From: Geobacter sp. FeAm09 | Lineage (GTDB): Bacteria > Desulfobacterota > Desulfuromonadia > Geobacterales > Pseudopelobacteraceae | Direction: 5' to 3' | DNA length: 64,000 nucleotides | Assembly (NCBI RefSeq): GCF_008330225.1 | Contig: NZ_CP042466.1 | Span: 1,560,501-1,624,500 of the forward strand | Part shown: one piece after another, positions 53,027 to 61,391 of the stretch | How positions within the stretch are numbered: position 1 is the first letter of the stretch | How the letters are laid out: each line of letters opens with the position of its first letter | Translations under genes and position numbers: made by a program | Notes under the pieces: model-generated | Database searches by the model: none | The model's input: the letters and a program-made list of their open reading frames with translations, nothing else | What the model was told of the DNA's origin: nothing

Positions 53027-54942
53027 AAGCGCACCCTCATGCCGCCCTCGAACCAGCGGGAAGGATTGGGAGTATAACTGTCGTTGAACTGGGCGCCATT
53101 GAACAGGTTGTGTCCTGAGAAGAACACCTCCACGGCATTTCTTTCACGCTTAAAGATTGTTGCTCCCAGATGGAGATCCCACACCAGCCCATAATAACGG
53201 GCCAGATAGGACGGGTCCTGGTTCCACCAGATATGGCGGCCGGTCAGCACACCGCGGAATGTCGTATCGTCGTAATGCAGGGACAGTTGGACGGTATGGC
53301 GCGGCAGGCCGTATACCTGGGAACCGTCGAGGCTACGGGTGGTTTCGGTAAAGGTGTAGCCGGCCCCCAGTGAGGTGTTCCAGACTGGAATGGTGCGGGC
53401 TTCGATTTCGGTCCCTAAGGCAACCTGTTTTTCCGCGTAATATGAATTCGTGGCGAAGTTGTAGGTTTGGATGTCCCATTTCTGGTTGCGGAACAGGGTG
53501 CCCTTCAGCCAGAGGTAGGGTACCGACTGGCTCTCGATGCCGATCTGTGTGGTCCAGATCCGCTCCACATTGGTATTGGCAATATCCCGCAGGCTGTACC
53601 CCAATCCGGTGTACCCGCGCAGTAGAGTTCCTTCCGTAAGTCGCCAAACGAGGCCGAGTGATGGGCTGAAAGTATCCGTGCGCCCTGTGGTCCGGTCGAA
53701 ACGGGCGCCGGGAATGATAGAGACAGTTCCTATGTTGAGCGTATCGTTGAGATAGAAACCATGGTGTTTGATTTTGACAAAGCTGGTATTGCTGCCGTAG
53801 GCTAGATCCGCCTCGGTCTGTTCGTACACTCCCCCTATGACCAGCAGGTTGTTCTCTTCGCGCCAAGTAAGTTTAATCTCGCCGCCGTAGACCCGGTCGC
53901 GAAAACTGCGTTGGGGGTCTGCTGCACCGGTGCTGATGGCGCTGGAAAGATAGTCGGAACCATGGTTTAAATGACGGACAACAGCCTCGAAATCAATGGC
54001 ACCCGTCAGGGCTTTGTGCAGTCCGACAGAAGCGGTGAGTTGTTTGGCGTTTTCTTTTTCCTGGGAATCGGCCTCGGGCACATAGAGGTCACCCCGGTTG
54101 TCAGTCTTGATGTAGCTGATATTCCCCCACATCTGTCCCTGGCCCGGAATGTCCCAAGTAAGGCGGCCGAAAATATTGCGGCTGTAAACGCTGTGGTAGG
54201 AAAGAAGGCCGCCGGACCCGAGGTAGCCGCCGGACAGGTAATACCCCACCGGCCCGCCGTTGCCGGAGAGGGAAAGGCCGGTATCGGTGGTCCCTCGCTC
54301 ACCCAGGGAAGCATCTGCCGTTCCCCCCAGCTTACGTCCCTGTTCCGGGGAGTGGGTGGTGACGCTGATTACCCCGCCCAATGCTTGGCCCCAGGACGAT
54401 GAACCTGCTCCTTTGACGATCTCAATCCGCTCGATAACCCGAGCAGGGATCAACGCCGTGTCGGCAAAGTTGCCGCTGGTGTTGATAGCTACGCCATCCA
54501 CCAGCACCAATACGTGGTTGTAGTCGGAACTTTGAATTAACGTGAAGGATTGTCCACCGGGACCGCCCCGTTGCTGTGTCTGAATGCCGGGAATGGTGGC
54601 AAGTACATCGGCCAGGGTGTGGGCATTGATGGCCTCGATATCAGCGCTGGTAATGACGGTGACGTTTTCGGCGGTCTGGGAGAGCGGCTTGGGGGCGCGG
54701 GAGGCAGTGGACGCCTCTTCCTGCCAGGCGCTGAAGAGCCCCAGGGTCTCGTCCGGTTCTTCCCCCCATGCTAGGTAGGGGAGGGCGCCGAGAACCAGGC
54801 AAAGAAACACCAAAAAGGTGCTGATGGTATGTTGAGGTTTGACGAGTGACATGTTAGGATTCCGTGCGCGGGATATTAACAGAAACAAAGACTGAATGTC
54901 CAGTAACTTGGAAAGCGTCTGTATATTTAAATGTTTGTTCAT
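53023..54942 (-). CDS. TonB-dependent outer-membrane receptor
   Basis: This 639-residue protein imports a scarce ligand (iron chelate, cobalamin or similar; not identifiable here) across the outer membrane using TonB. The plug domain (about 70-190) contains ENVTVITSADIEAINAHTLADVLATIPGIQ, VLVLVDGVAINTSG and RIEIVKGAGSSSWGQALGGVI. The rest is a beta-barrel ending GGMRVRF with the terminal Phe. The start at 54942 is chosen for AAGGAG just upstream; it places about 30 residues before the signal peptide, so ATG at 54852 (MSLVKPQHTIS) is a reasonable alternative. It overlaps the periplasmic binding protein gene and is divergent from the peptide/radical SAM cassette. Confidence 0.88.
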   Translation of the reverse strand: MNKHLNIQTLSKLLDIQSLFLLISRARNPNMSLVKPQHTISTFLVFLCLVLGALPYLAWGEEPDETLGLFSAWQEEASTASRAPKPLSQTAENVTVITSADIEAINAHTLADVLATIPGIQTQQRGGPGGQSFTLIQSSDYNHVLVLVDGVAINTSGNFADTALIPARVIERIEIVKGAGSSSWGQALGGVISVTTHSPEQGRKLGGTADASLGERGTTDTGLSLSGNGGPVGYYLSGGYLGSGGLLSYHSVYSRNIFGRLTWDIPGQGQMWGNISYIKTDNRGDLYVPEADSQEKENAKQLTASVGLHKALTGAIDFEAVVRHLNHGSDYLSSAISTGAADPQRSFRDRVYGGEIKLTWREENNLLVIGGVYEQTEADLAYGSNTSFVKIKHHGFYLNDTLNIGTVSIIPGARFDRTTGRTDTFSPSLGLVWRLTEGTLLRGYTGLGYSLRDIANTNVERIWTTQIGIESQSVPYLWLKGTLFRNQKWDIQTYNFATNSYYAEKQVALGTEIEARTIPVWNTSLGAGYTFTETTRSLDGSQVYGLPRHTVQLSLHYDDTTFRGVLTGRHIWWNQDPSYLARYYGLVWDLHLGATIFKRERNAVEVFFSGHNLFNGAQFNDSYTPNPSRWFEGGMRVRF

Positions 54943-54987
54943 GGATTGCTCCTTGCCTACCCCTGGAGAAAAGGACAAATTGGGTGC

Positions 54988-55016
54988 TTGACACCGGTTC
55001 TCTCAATTTTTTTGAT
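54988..55016 (+). promoter_or_regulatory. Possible sigma-70-type promoter of the peptide/radical SAM cassette
   Basis: TTGACA (54988-54993) is followed after 17 bp by TTTGAT (55011-55016), about 78 bp before the peptide gene. The -10 match is weak. Confidence 0.4.
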
Positions 55017-55093
55017 GGCGTGACGGGCTGAATATGTGCAAAAAGCCAGCCGGATAGCGTTGCAGCATACTAAAACGAAAGGTGGTGAGGCGA

Positions 55094-55192
55094 ATGCGTG
55101 AAGTTCAGGAAGATTTGATGGTATTGGAAGAGGGGCATGAGCAGGGAGTTGTAATGACATGCTGTTCCACAAATGCAGCTTCAGTCAGGTAG
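55094..55192 (+). CDS. Short precursor peptide (geopeptide-type RiPP precursor candidate), 32 residues
   Basis: The frame starts MREVQEDLMVLEEG, an acidic leader-like segment, and ends in VVMTCCSTN followed by a short tail to residue 32. Adjacent cysteines are at 23-24. A ribosome-binding site GGTGAGG lies immediately upstream of the ATG. The gene is followed by an intergenic hairpin and then a SPASM radical SAM enzyme, the standard layout of radical SAM-modified peptides. From memory, Geobacter genomes carry a family of such short peptides annotated 'geopeptide' beside their maturase. The modification and biological role are unknown to me. Confidence 0.7.
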   Translation: MREVQEDLMVLEEGHEQGVVMTCCSTNAASVR

Positions 55193-55203
55193 TAAACTAA
55201 GCA

Positions 55204-55237
55204 TGACGGGAAGGGGGCCCCCTTCCCGTCCTCTTTG
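55204..55237 (+). terminator. Hairpin between the peptide gene and the radical SAM gene
   Basis: The perfect 13-bp stem GACGGGAAGGGGG / CCCCCTTCCCGTC with essentially no loop is followed by CTCTTTGTTG. It lies 11 bp after the peptide stop and could end most transcripts there, giving much peptide and little enzyme. Confidence 0.75.
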
Positions 55238-55300
55238 TTGTAGAGCGCGTTGTTGAAAGTATTTTAAGTAGATAGAAATGGTGAGGGGACGGCTGCATTA

Positions 55301-56608
55301 ATGGAACTGACACACTATCTGAAAACCTATCCCTGTGCCGACAAACCGGGCCGGGTATTGGCCGTGGCCACCCGGCGCTGCGCGGTGCTGGAACTGTCCG
55401 AAGGCCTTCTGGAAAAGGCCCGCACGGGTGACCTGGGGGAGCGGGAGCGGGACACCCTGGCGCGCCTGGGGGTGCTGGTGCCGGACCGGGCCGGGGAGCG
55501 GGAGGAGATGCGGCGGACCTTCGAGACCATCAATGGGGAAAACCGCCACTTCGCCGCCCTGGTGACCCTGACCCTGGAGTGCAACCTGGCCTGCGGCTAC
55601 TGCTTCGAAGACCCCTTCCGGGGGCGGTTCGTCATGGCGGACGATACCGCCGGGATGCTGGTGCAGCGCCTGACGGAACAGATGGCGGCGGGGCGGGACG
55701 TGACCGTGGATTTCTACGGCGGCGAGGCCCTGATGGCCCTGCCGCTTTTGCAGCGCATCGCCGGCCGCCTGGGGGAGGCGGCCCGGACAGCGGGTGTGGT
55801 TTTCAGGTTCAACATCATCAGCAACGCCACCCTGCTGACCCGGCCGGTGGTGCAGGAACTTCTCCCCCTGGGGCTGGCCGCCGTGAAACTGACCCTGGAC
55901 GGCCCCCGGGACATCCACGACCGGCAGCGCCCCTTTGTCTCCGGCAAGGGGAGTTTCGACACCATCGTGGCCAACATCGGGGCGGTCCACGACCTGGTGC
56001 CGGTGGACCTGGGTGGGAACTACACCCGCGACAACTATCGGCGGTTCCCGGAGATGCTGGATTATCTCACGGCCCAGGGGATCGCCCCGGAGAAGCTGAA
56101 GACCGTGGGCTTTGCACCGGTCATCCCCAAGGCGGACGGTACCGTTTCCGGGGATTTCGGCACCGCCTGCGCCTCCACCAGCGAACCCTGGATGATCGAG
56201 GCCAGCCTGTTCCTGCGGCAGGAGACGATACGGCGGGGCTTCCCGGTGCCCAAGCTCAGGGCGGCCGCCTGCATGATCGAATTCGAGCACGACCTGGTGG
56301 TGGCCTATGACGGCTCCCTCTACAAATGCCCCGCTTTCATGGGGCGGGAGGAGTTGCGGATCGGCTCCCTGGCCGAGGGGGTAGGGGATTACGCCGCGTC
56401 CCACAACCTGGATGTGTGGAAGAACGACGAATGCCTGGAGTGCGCTTACCTGCCCATCTGCTTCGGCGGCTGCCGTTTCCTGAGCCTGCTGCGCTCCGGC
56501 GCCATCGAGGGTGTGGACTGTCGCCGTGCCTACCTGGATACGGCCCTGGAACAGCTCGTGCGCCAGGATCTGGCCATGGGACGGCCAAAGACCGAGAGCC
56601 GATGTTAA
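55301..56608 (+). CDS. Radical SAM/SPASM peptide maturase (geopeptide maturase type)
   Basis: This 435-residue enzyme probably modifies the upstream peptide using a radical generated from S-adenosylmethionine. The radical SAM cluster is held by C94, C98 and C101 (LECNLACGYCFED). A C-terminal SPASM region supplies further cysteines at about 324 and 343, then 378, 381, 387, 391 and 407 (CLECAYLPICFGGCRF) for auxiliary clusters. The N-terminal 90 residues may bind the precursor leader. The stop codon lies inside the first of three TGTTAA dyads. The family is recognised by architecture; the product is not known. Confidence 0.88.
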   Translation: MELTHYLKTYPCADKPGRVLAVATRRCAVLELSEGLLEKARTGDLGERERDTLARLGVLVPDRAGEREEMRRTFETINGENRHFAALVTLTLECNLACGYCFEDPFRGRFVMADDTAGMLVQRLTEQMAAGRDVTVDFYGGEALMALPLLQRIAGRLGEAARTAGVVFRFNIISNATLLTRPVVQELLPLGLAAVKLTLDGPRDIHDRQRPFVSGKGSFDTIVANIGAVHDLVPVDLGGNYTRDNYRRFPEMLDYLTAQGIAPEKLKTVGFAPVIPKADGTVSGDFGTACASTSEPWMIEASLFLRQETIRRGFPVPKLRAAACMIEFEHDLVVAYDGSLYKCPAFMGREELRIGSLAEGVGDYAASHNLDVWKNDECLECAYLPICFGGCRFLSLLRSGAIEGVDCRRAYLDTALEQLVRQDLAMGRPKTESRC

Positions 56609-56620
56609 TTTTGTTAACAT
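56602..56620. repeat. Palindromic dyad 4 (TGTTAA-TTTTG-TTAACA)
   Basis: ATGTTAA-TTTTG-TTAACAT spans the stop codon of the radical SAM gene. It has the same design as the dyads at 17.05-17.19 kb. Confidence 0.7.
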
Positions 56621-56666
56621 TTTTATCTCATGTATAACATATTGAAAATATTTTATATTTGTTGGC

Positions 56667-56687
56667 AGTGTTAAAAAAATTAACACT
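56667..56687. repeat. Palindromic dyad 5 (TGTTAA-AAAAA-TTAACA)
   Basis: Arms AGTGTTAA / TTAACACT flank five A residues. Apart from the spacer orientation it matches dyad 2. Its centre is 66 bp from dyad 4. Confidence 0.7.
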
Positions 56688-56747
56688 ATGTGGCTGTCCG
56701 TATTTTTTAAATCAATTCGATAGGTTGTCTAATTGTTTTGAAAGAGC

Positions 56748-56762
56748 GTTAAAAAAATTAAC
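56748..56762. repeat. Palindromic dyad 6 (shortened: GTTAA-AAAAA-TTAAC)
   Basis: Core GTTAA-AAAAA-TTAAC has imperfect outer arms. Its centre is 78 bp from dyad 5. Confidence 0.6.
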
Positions 56763-56943
56763 ATCCCCTCTCCATCGCCCCGTTTCCCCGCATAATGCTC
56801 CCTCCGAGGCCGCAGCCGGCCGGCATTGCGGTCCTGCTGCCGTGATTTTCTCCGCGCCTTTGTGGCTCTGTGGCCTATTTGCCGTGTTGTGGTAGTATTG
56901 CATAAACGGTCCACGGGGTGTCGCGGACAGGAGGAGGGACGTC

Positions 56944-58293
56944 ATGGGTGTTCTGATGCAGGCGTTTTACTGGGACTGCCCCCGTGAGGAGGCCCAGGAG
57001 TATACGTGGTGGAGGTTCCTTGCCACAAAGCTCGGCGAGCTTGAACAGGCCGGCTTCACCGCCCTCTGGCTCCCCCCTGCCGGCAAGGCCGCCAATATCG
57101 GCGGCATGTCCATGGGGTATGACGTGTACGATTATTACGACCTGGGAGCGTATCCGCAAAAGGCGCAGCGCCAGGTTGACGGCGCCGACGAGGTCCGGAC
57201 CTGGTTCGGTTCGGAGGAGGAGTTGCGCGCCCTGATCAGGGCGGCGCACGGGTGCAGCCTGAAGGTCTATGCCGACCTGGTGCTCAACCACAACAACGGC
57301 GCCGACCAGCAGGAGTTCAACCCGATCCTGCAGACATACCGCTGGACGAAATTCACCCCCCAGAGCAACCGCTTCACCCGCGACTGGAGCTGCTTCAATC
57401 CGTCGCCCTATACGGAGAGCGACCCCGCCGCCTTCGGCGACATGCCGGACCTGTGCCACATCAACCCCCGCGTCTCCACCGGCATCCTCAACCACGCCAA
57501 ATGGATGGTCGAGGAGATCGGCTTCGACGGTTTCCGCTACGATTTCGTCAAGGGGTTCGGCGCCTGGATCGTGCGGGCGATCCATGACCGCCAGTACACG
57601 CGGAAAGGCCAGCCGGTGCCGCTCTTCGGGGTAGGGGAGTGCTGGGCCGGCGACGCCTTCATCGACGGTTGGCTCGATTCGGTCAACAACTGGGCCGTGC
57701 ACCGGGTGGGGGCCTTTGACTTCCCGCTGCGCTACCGGTTGAAGGATCTGTGCGACACCTACGGCTTCAGCCTGCGGACCCTGGCGGAGGGGGGCGTGCT
57801 GGTCAGGGACCGTCCCCTGGAGGCGGTGACCTTTGTGGACAACCACGATTTCAGCGGCAACGACTGCGTGGTGAACGACAAGATGCTGGCCTACGCCTAC
57901 ATCCTCACCCACGAGGGGTACCCGTGCGTCTTCTGGAAGGACTATTTCAACTACGGCCTGGCCCGGCCCGGCCGGCCGGACGGGATCGAGCGGCTGGTCA
58001 GGGTGCACGAGAGCCACGCCGGGGGCGGGACCGTCATCCGCTACGTGGACGACGTGGCGTACGTCATGGAGCGTGCCGGCATCGCCGCTCAGCCGGGGCT
58101 GCTCTTTGTCCTGAACAATTCCGGGGAGCCTCTCGGCCGGCGGGTGCAGTCCGGTTTCAGGGGCGCCACCCTGAAGCCCCTGGCCTGGTGGGGCGGGGGC
58201 GCGGACCGGGAGCCGTCCGCGATCGTCACCGATGGCGACGGATGGTGCCAGGTGGAGGCCCCCGGACGGGGGTATGTGGTGTACGGTCCCTGA
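56944..58293 (+). CDS. Cytoplasmic alpha-amylase (GH13 family)
   Basis: The 449-residue enzyme hydrolyses alpha-1,4-glucans. The (beta/alpha)8 motifs are present: YADLVLNHNNG, nucleophile Asp200 in GFRYDFVKGF, acid/base Glu232 in GVGECWAG, and transition-state Asp302 in FVDNHDF. An all-beta C-terminal domain follows. There is no signal peptide, which suggests use of intracellular glycogen. It resembles the GH13_5-type liquefying enzymes. GGAGGAGGG precedes the ATG. It is about 180 bp downstream of the TGTTAA dyad array. Confidence 0.92.
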   Translation: MGVLMQAFYWDCPREEAQEYTWWRFLATKLGELEQAGFTALWLPPAGKAANIGGMSMGYDVYDYYDLGAYPQKAQRQVDGADEVRTWFGSEEELRALIRAAHGCSLKVYADLVLNHNNGADQQEFNPILQTYRWTKFTPQSNRFTRDWSCFNPSPYTESDPAAFGDMPDLCHINPRVSTGILNHAKWMVEEIGFDGFRYDFVKGFGAWIVRAIHDRQYTRKGQPVPLFGVGECWAGDAFIDGWLDSVNNWAVHRVGAFDFPLRYRLKDLCDTYGFSLRTLAEGGVLVRDRPLEAVTFVDNHDFSGNDCVVNDKMLAYAYILTHEGYPCVFWKDYFNYGLARPGRPDGIERLVRVHESHAGGGTVIRYVDDVAYVMERAGIAAQPGLLFVLNNSGEPLGRRVQSGFRGATLKPLAWWGGGADREPSAIVTDGDGWCQVEAPGRGYVVYGP

Positions 58294-58330
58294 CCGGATG
58301 CCGCCGGGGCGGCGGCGGCCAAATTTACTC

Positions 58331-58359
58331 TTGACAAATTCGCTGCGGCTGTGATTTAG
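58331..58359 (+). promoter_or_regulatory. sigma-70-type promoter of the aroF leader
   Basis: TTGACA (58331-58336), a 17-bp spacer and ATTTAG (58354-58359) lie directly before the leader peptide. The start codon follows the -10 by only 8 bp, so the leader mRNA would be very short at its 5' end or another -10 is used. Confidence 0.45.
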
Positions 58360-58367
58360 TACCAACC

Positions 58368-58454
58368 ATGAACTCTAATCGTTTCTTTAGCGCCTTTTAC
58401 TTTTTCTTTTGGTACGGCTTTTATTTCAGGCCGTCTGCCCAGGCAAAGGTGTAA
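58368..58454 (+). CDS. Phe/Tyr/Trp-rich leader peptide for attenuation of the DAHP synthase gene
   Basis: This 28-residue frame starts [14 protein letters not shown] and continues WYGFYF before RPSAQAKV. It contains nine Phe, three Tyr and one Trp in the first 20 residues. Such a run of control codons immediately before a terminator and an aromatic biosynthesis gene is the classic attenuation arrangement: shortage of charged tRNA-Phe or tRNA-Tyr stalls the ribosome and prevents terminator formation. Phe codons dominate, so phenylalanine is probably the main signal. Confidence 0.85.
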   Translation: MNSNRFFSAFYFFFWYGFYFRPSAQAKV

Positions 58455-58484
58455 GCGCAAGGAAGCGAAACCATGACACACCAC

Positions 58485-58518
58485 AAGCCGGGCGGACAGA
58501 CAGTCCCCCCGGCTTTTT
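58485..58518 (+). terminator. Attenuator terminator upstream of aroF
   Basis: The stem AAGCCGGG-C-GGAC / GTCC-CC-CCGGCTT (58485-58514) is followed by TTTTT, 30 bp after the leader-peptide stop and 73 bp before the DAHP synthase start. Confidence 0.85.
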
Positions 58519-58591
58519 CATTCACGCACGAGATGCGGACAGGGCCGGGGGGAAACCTTCGGCCCTTTTGCTTGTGGGAAAGGAACAGGGG

Positions 58592-59611
58592 ATGATCATC
58601 GTAATGAAGGCAGGTGCCACCAAGAAGGACAAGGACGAAGTGCTCAAACGCATCAAGGAATTGGGCTACAAGCCCCATGTGATCCACGGCTCGACCCGGG
58701 ATGTCATCGGCGCGGTGGGGGACGAGCGCGGCAAGATGGTGCTGCACTCCCTGGATTCGCTGCACGGCGTCGAGAACGTCGTGCCTATCCTGCAGCCGTA
58801 CAAACTGGCCTCCAAGGAGGTCAAAAAGGAGTCGAGCGTCGTGCGCATCAACGATGAGGTGGCAATCGGGGGGGAACGGGTGATTATGATGGCCGGTCCC
58901 TGTTCCGTGGAAAACGAACGGCAGATCGTGGAAACGGCCGAGGCGGTGAAGAAGGCGGGGGCCCATATTCTGCGGGGCGGAGCCTTCAAGCCGCGCACGT
59001 CCCCCTATTCGTTCCAGGGGTTGGAGGAGGAAGGGCTCAAGCTGCTGGCCAAGGCCCGGGAGGTGACCGGTCTGCCGTTCGTCACCGAGGTGATCAACCC
59101 CGAGACGGCCGAACTGGTGGCCGAGTACTCGGACATCCTCCAGATCGGCGCCCGCAACTCCCAGAATTTCGCCCTCCTGAAGAAGGTCGGCCAGCTCGGC
59201 AGGCCGGTCCTTTTGAAGCGCGGCATGTCCATGACGATCCAGGAATTCCTCATGAGCGCCGAGTATGTCATGAGCGAGGGCAACCAGTCGGTGATCCTCT
59301 GCGAGCGCGGCATCCGCACCTTCGAGACCGCCACCCGCAACACCCTCGACCTGTCGGCCGTGCCGGTGCTCAAGGAAAAGACCCATCTGCCGGTGGTGGT
59401 GGACCCGTCCCACGGCACCGGCAACCACCACTATGTGGCCCCCATGTGTTTTGCCGCGGTGGCGTGCGGAGCCGACGGCCTGATCGTGGAGGTGCATCCC
59501 GACCCGGAGCACGCCTCCAGCGACGGGCCCCAATCGCTGAAACCGGCAAAATTCCAGGCATTGATGGACAAGCTGCGCCTGTTCGCCGAGGCGGCGGGCA
59601 GGTCGCTGTAG
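58592..59611 (+). CDS. aroF: 3-deoxy-7-phosphoheptulonate (DAHP) synthase
   Basis: This type I-beta DAHP synthase (339 residues) condenses phosphoenolpyruvate and erythrose 4-phosphate, the first step of the shikimate pathway. It has the N-terminal regulatory ferredoxin-like domain (about 1-70), then the barrel with [38 protein letters not shown], and [12 protein letters not shown] for metal binding. ATG at 58592 is chosen for AACAGGGG upstream. Expression is probably controlled by the leader peptide and attenuator immediately upstream, in addition to any feedback on the enzyme. Confidence 0.95.
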   Translation: MIIVMKAGATKKDKDEVLKRIKELGYKPHVIHGSTRDVIGAVGDERGKMVLHSLDSLHGVENVVPILQPYKLASKEVKKESSVVRINDEVAIGGERVIMMAGPCSVENERQIVETAEAVKKAGAHILRGGAFKPRTSPYSFQGLEEEGLKLLAKAREVTGLPFVTEVINPETAELVAEYSDILQIGARNSQNFALLKKVGQLGRPVLLKRGMSMTIQEFLMSAEYVMSEGNQSVILCERGIRTFETATRNTLDLSAVPVLKEKTHLPVVVDPSHGTGNHHYVAPMCFAAVACGADGLIVEVHPDPEHASSDGPQSLKPAKFQALMDKLRLFAEAAGRSL

Positions 59612-59671
59612 CGGAGGGTGGGGGTATCCCGTGCGGCAGACGGGCTGCGCGGGGCCCCCACGGCGTTATGC

Positions 59672-61381
59672 CTAATGGGTCAACGAGGTATAGGTGCGCA
59701 GCAGCGGGATGATGTCTTCCGGCAGCAGGGGGTGGCACATGAGGAAGCCCTGCAGCTCGTCGCATTTGCTGTCGTGGAGGAAGGCATACTGCTTTTCCTG
59801 CTCGACCCCTTCGGCCACCACGTTGAGCTTGAGGGAGTGGGCCATGAAGATGATCGCCTCGGCAATGGCCGCATTCTCCCCGTCGGGGGTGATGTCCCGT
59901 ACAAAGGTGCCGTCGATCTTGACCCGGTCGATGGGGAAGTGCTTCAGGTAGGAGAGGGAGGAATAGCCGGTGCCGAAGTCGTCGATGGCCAGGGAAACGC
60001 CCATTTCCTTCAATCTTCTCAGGATCGGGATGCTTTTCTCCCCCCGCTCGATGACGGTGCTCTCGTTCAGTTCCAGTTCCAGGCAGTGGGGCGGCAGTTC
60101 CGATTCCTTCAGGGCCGATGCCACGATGTCGGGGAAGCCGTCGTGCTTCAACTGGCTGGCCGAGATGTTGACCGAGATGCGCAGACCGTCCGAGCCGCCG
60201 TTGTGCCACTGCCGCGCCTGCCGGCATGCCGTCCGCAGCACCCATTCGCCGATGGCGACGATCATGCCGGTCTCTTCGGCAACGTTGATGAACTGGGGCG
60301 GGAGCATGTCCCCATGTTGGGGGTGCCGCCAGCGGATCAGCGCTTCGAAGCCGATGATCGTGCGGCTGGCGATGTCGAACAGCGGCTGGTAGACCAGGAA
60401 AAACTCGTTGCGCACCATGGCCTGGCGCAGGTTCGCTTCGATCACCTGCCGTGCGAGGGCCTGCCGGTTCATCTCTTCGGAGAAGAACTGATAGTTGTTG
60501 CGCCCCTTTTCCTTGGCCTGATACATGGAAATGTCGGCGTTTTTCAGCAGGTCATCGACCGTTGCGCCGTTTTCGGGGTGCAGGGCGATGCCGATGCTGG
60601 CGCTGGTGTAGATGGTGTGGTTCTCGAATTGCACCGGTTTCCTGAGGGTTTCGAGAATCTTGTCCGCCACCTTGGGCACGTCGTCGCCGCCGGAAAGCAG
60701 GGAGAGGATGATGACGAATTCGTCGCCGCCGATGCGGGCCACGGTGTCGGAACTGCGCAGGCATCCCTGGATGCGGTCGGCGCTGATTTTCAACAGGCGG
60801 TCACCGTAGGCGTGCCCCAAGGTGTCGTTGACATATTTGAACTGGTCGAGATCGAGGTACAGCAGCGCCAGGCTCTTTTGGTCCCGTTCCGCCATGACGA
60901 TGGCCTGTTTGAGGCGGTCACGGAACAGCACCCGGTTGGGAAGCCCGGTCAGGGTGTCGTAGTAGGCAAGTTTCTTGATCTCCGCCTCGGCCCGCTTGCG
61001 CTCGATGGTGTAACGAATGGCGCGGCTCAACAGGTTAATGTCGAACTGCCCCTTGAGCAGATAATCCTGAGCGCCGTGCCGCATGGCGGTGAGGGCCAGG
61101 GTGTCGTCGGACATGCCGGTGAGGACGATGATCGGGATGTCGGGGGCCTGGGTGTGCATGCGGTGCAGCGTATCCAGGCCGATGCTGTCGGGGAGCGAGA
61201 GGTCGAGGAGGATGACGTCGAAATGTTTTTCCGAGACGAGTTGCACCGCAGAGGCAACACTGTTGGCATCGTGGACCAGGAAGAGCACGTCGGAGAGTTC
61301 GGAGAAACACTCCCGCAGCAGCCGGACGTCGGCGGGGTTGTCTTCGATCAGGAGGACTCTGATTATTTCGGCGTAGGGCAT
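59672..61381 (-). CDS. Response regulator with GGDEF and EAL domains (c-di-GMP turnover)
   Basis: The 569-residue protein has an N-terminal receiver ([16 protein letters not shown]; phospho-acceptor in FDVILLDLSLPDS, residue about 59). A diguanylate cyclase domain with an intact GGDEF (about 217-221) follows. The phosphodiesterase domain has an intact FEALIRW (near 343), NESTVIE and DDFGTGYSSLSYL. Both catalytic motifs look intact, so the net activity cannot be predicted. It is last in an operon with a response regulator 10 bp upstream and two kinases. Confidence 0.95.
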   Translation of the reverse strand: MPYAEIIRVLLIEDNPADVRLLRECFSELSDVLFLVHDANSVASAVQLVSEKHFDVILLDLSLPDSIGLDTLHRMHTQAPDIPIIVLTGMSDDTLALTAMRHGAQDYLLKGQFDINLLSRAIRYTIERKRAEAEIKKLAYYDTLTGLPNRVLFRDRLKQAIVMAERDQKSLALLYLDLDQFKYVNDTLGHAYGDRLLKISADRIQGCLRSSDTVARIGGDEFVIILSLLSGGDDVPKVADKILETLRKPVQFENHTIYTSASIGIALHPENGATVDDLLKNADISMYQAKEKGRNNYQFFSEEMNRQALARQVIEANLRQAMVRNEFFLVYQPLFDIASRTIIGFEALIRWRHPQHGDMLPPQFINVAEETGMIVAIGEWVLRTACRQARQWHNGGSDGLRISVNISASQLKHDGFPDIVASALKESELPPHCLELELNESTVIERGEKSIPILRRLKEMGVSLAIDDFGTGYSSLSYLKHFPIDRVKIDGTFVRDITPDGENAAIAEAIIFMAHSLKLNVVAEGVEQEKQYAFLHDSKCDELQGFLMCHPLLPEDIIPLLRTYTSLTH

Positions 61382-61391
61382 GGCGGCGCGC

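Larger units (their letters stand above)
56609..56943. other. 335-bp AT-rich intergenic region with dyads 5 and 6
   Basis: The left two thirds are strongly AT-rich and hold two more TGTTAA-type dyads (listed separately). Near 56838-56871 there is a degenerate half copy (CCTTTGTGGCTCTGTGGC) of the GCCACAGAG repeat family. No gene is seen. The amylase ribosome-binding site GGAGGAGGG is at its right end. Confidence 0.55.

Noticed and set aside
54943-55093. Possible cobalamin riboswitch in front of the TonB receptor
   Set aside because: No GCCACTG B12 box or other conserved core was seen, and the gap is too short on the receptor side for a full riboswitch.
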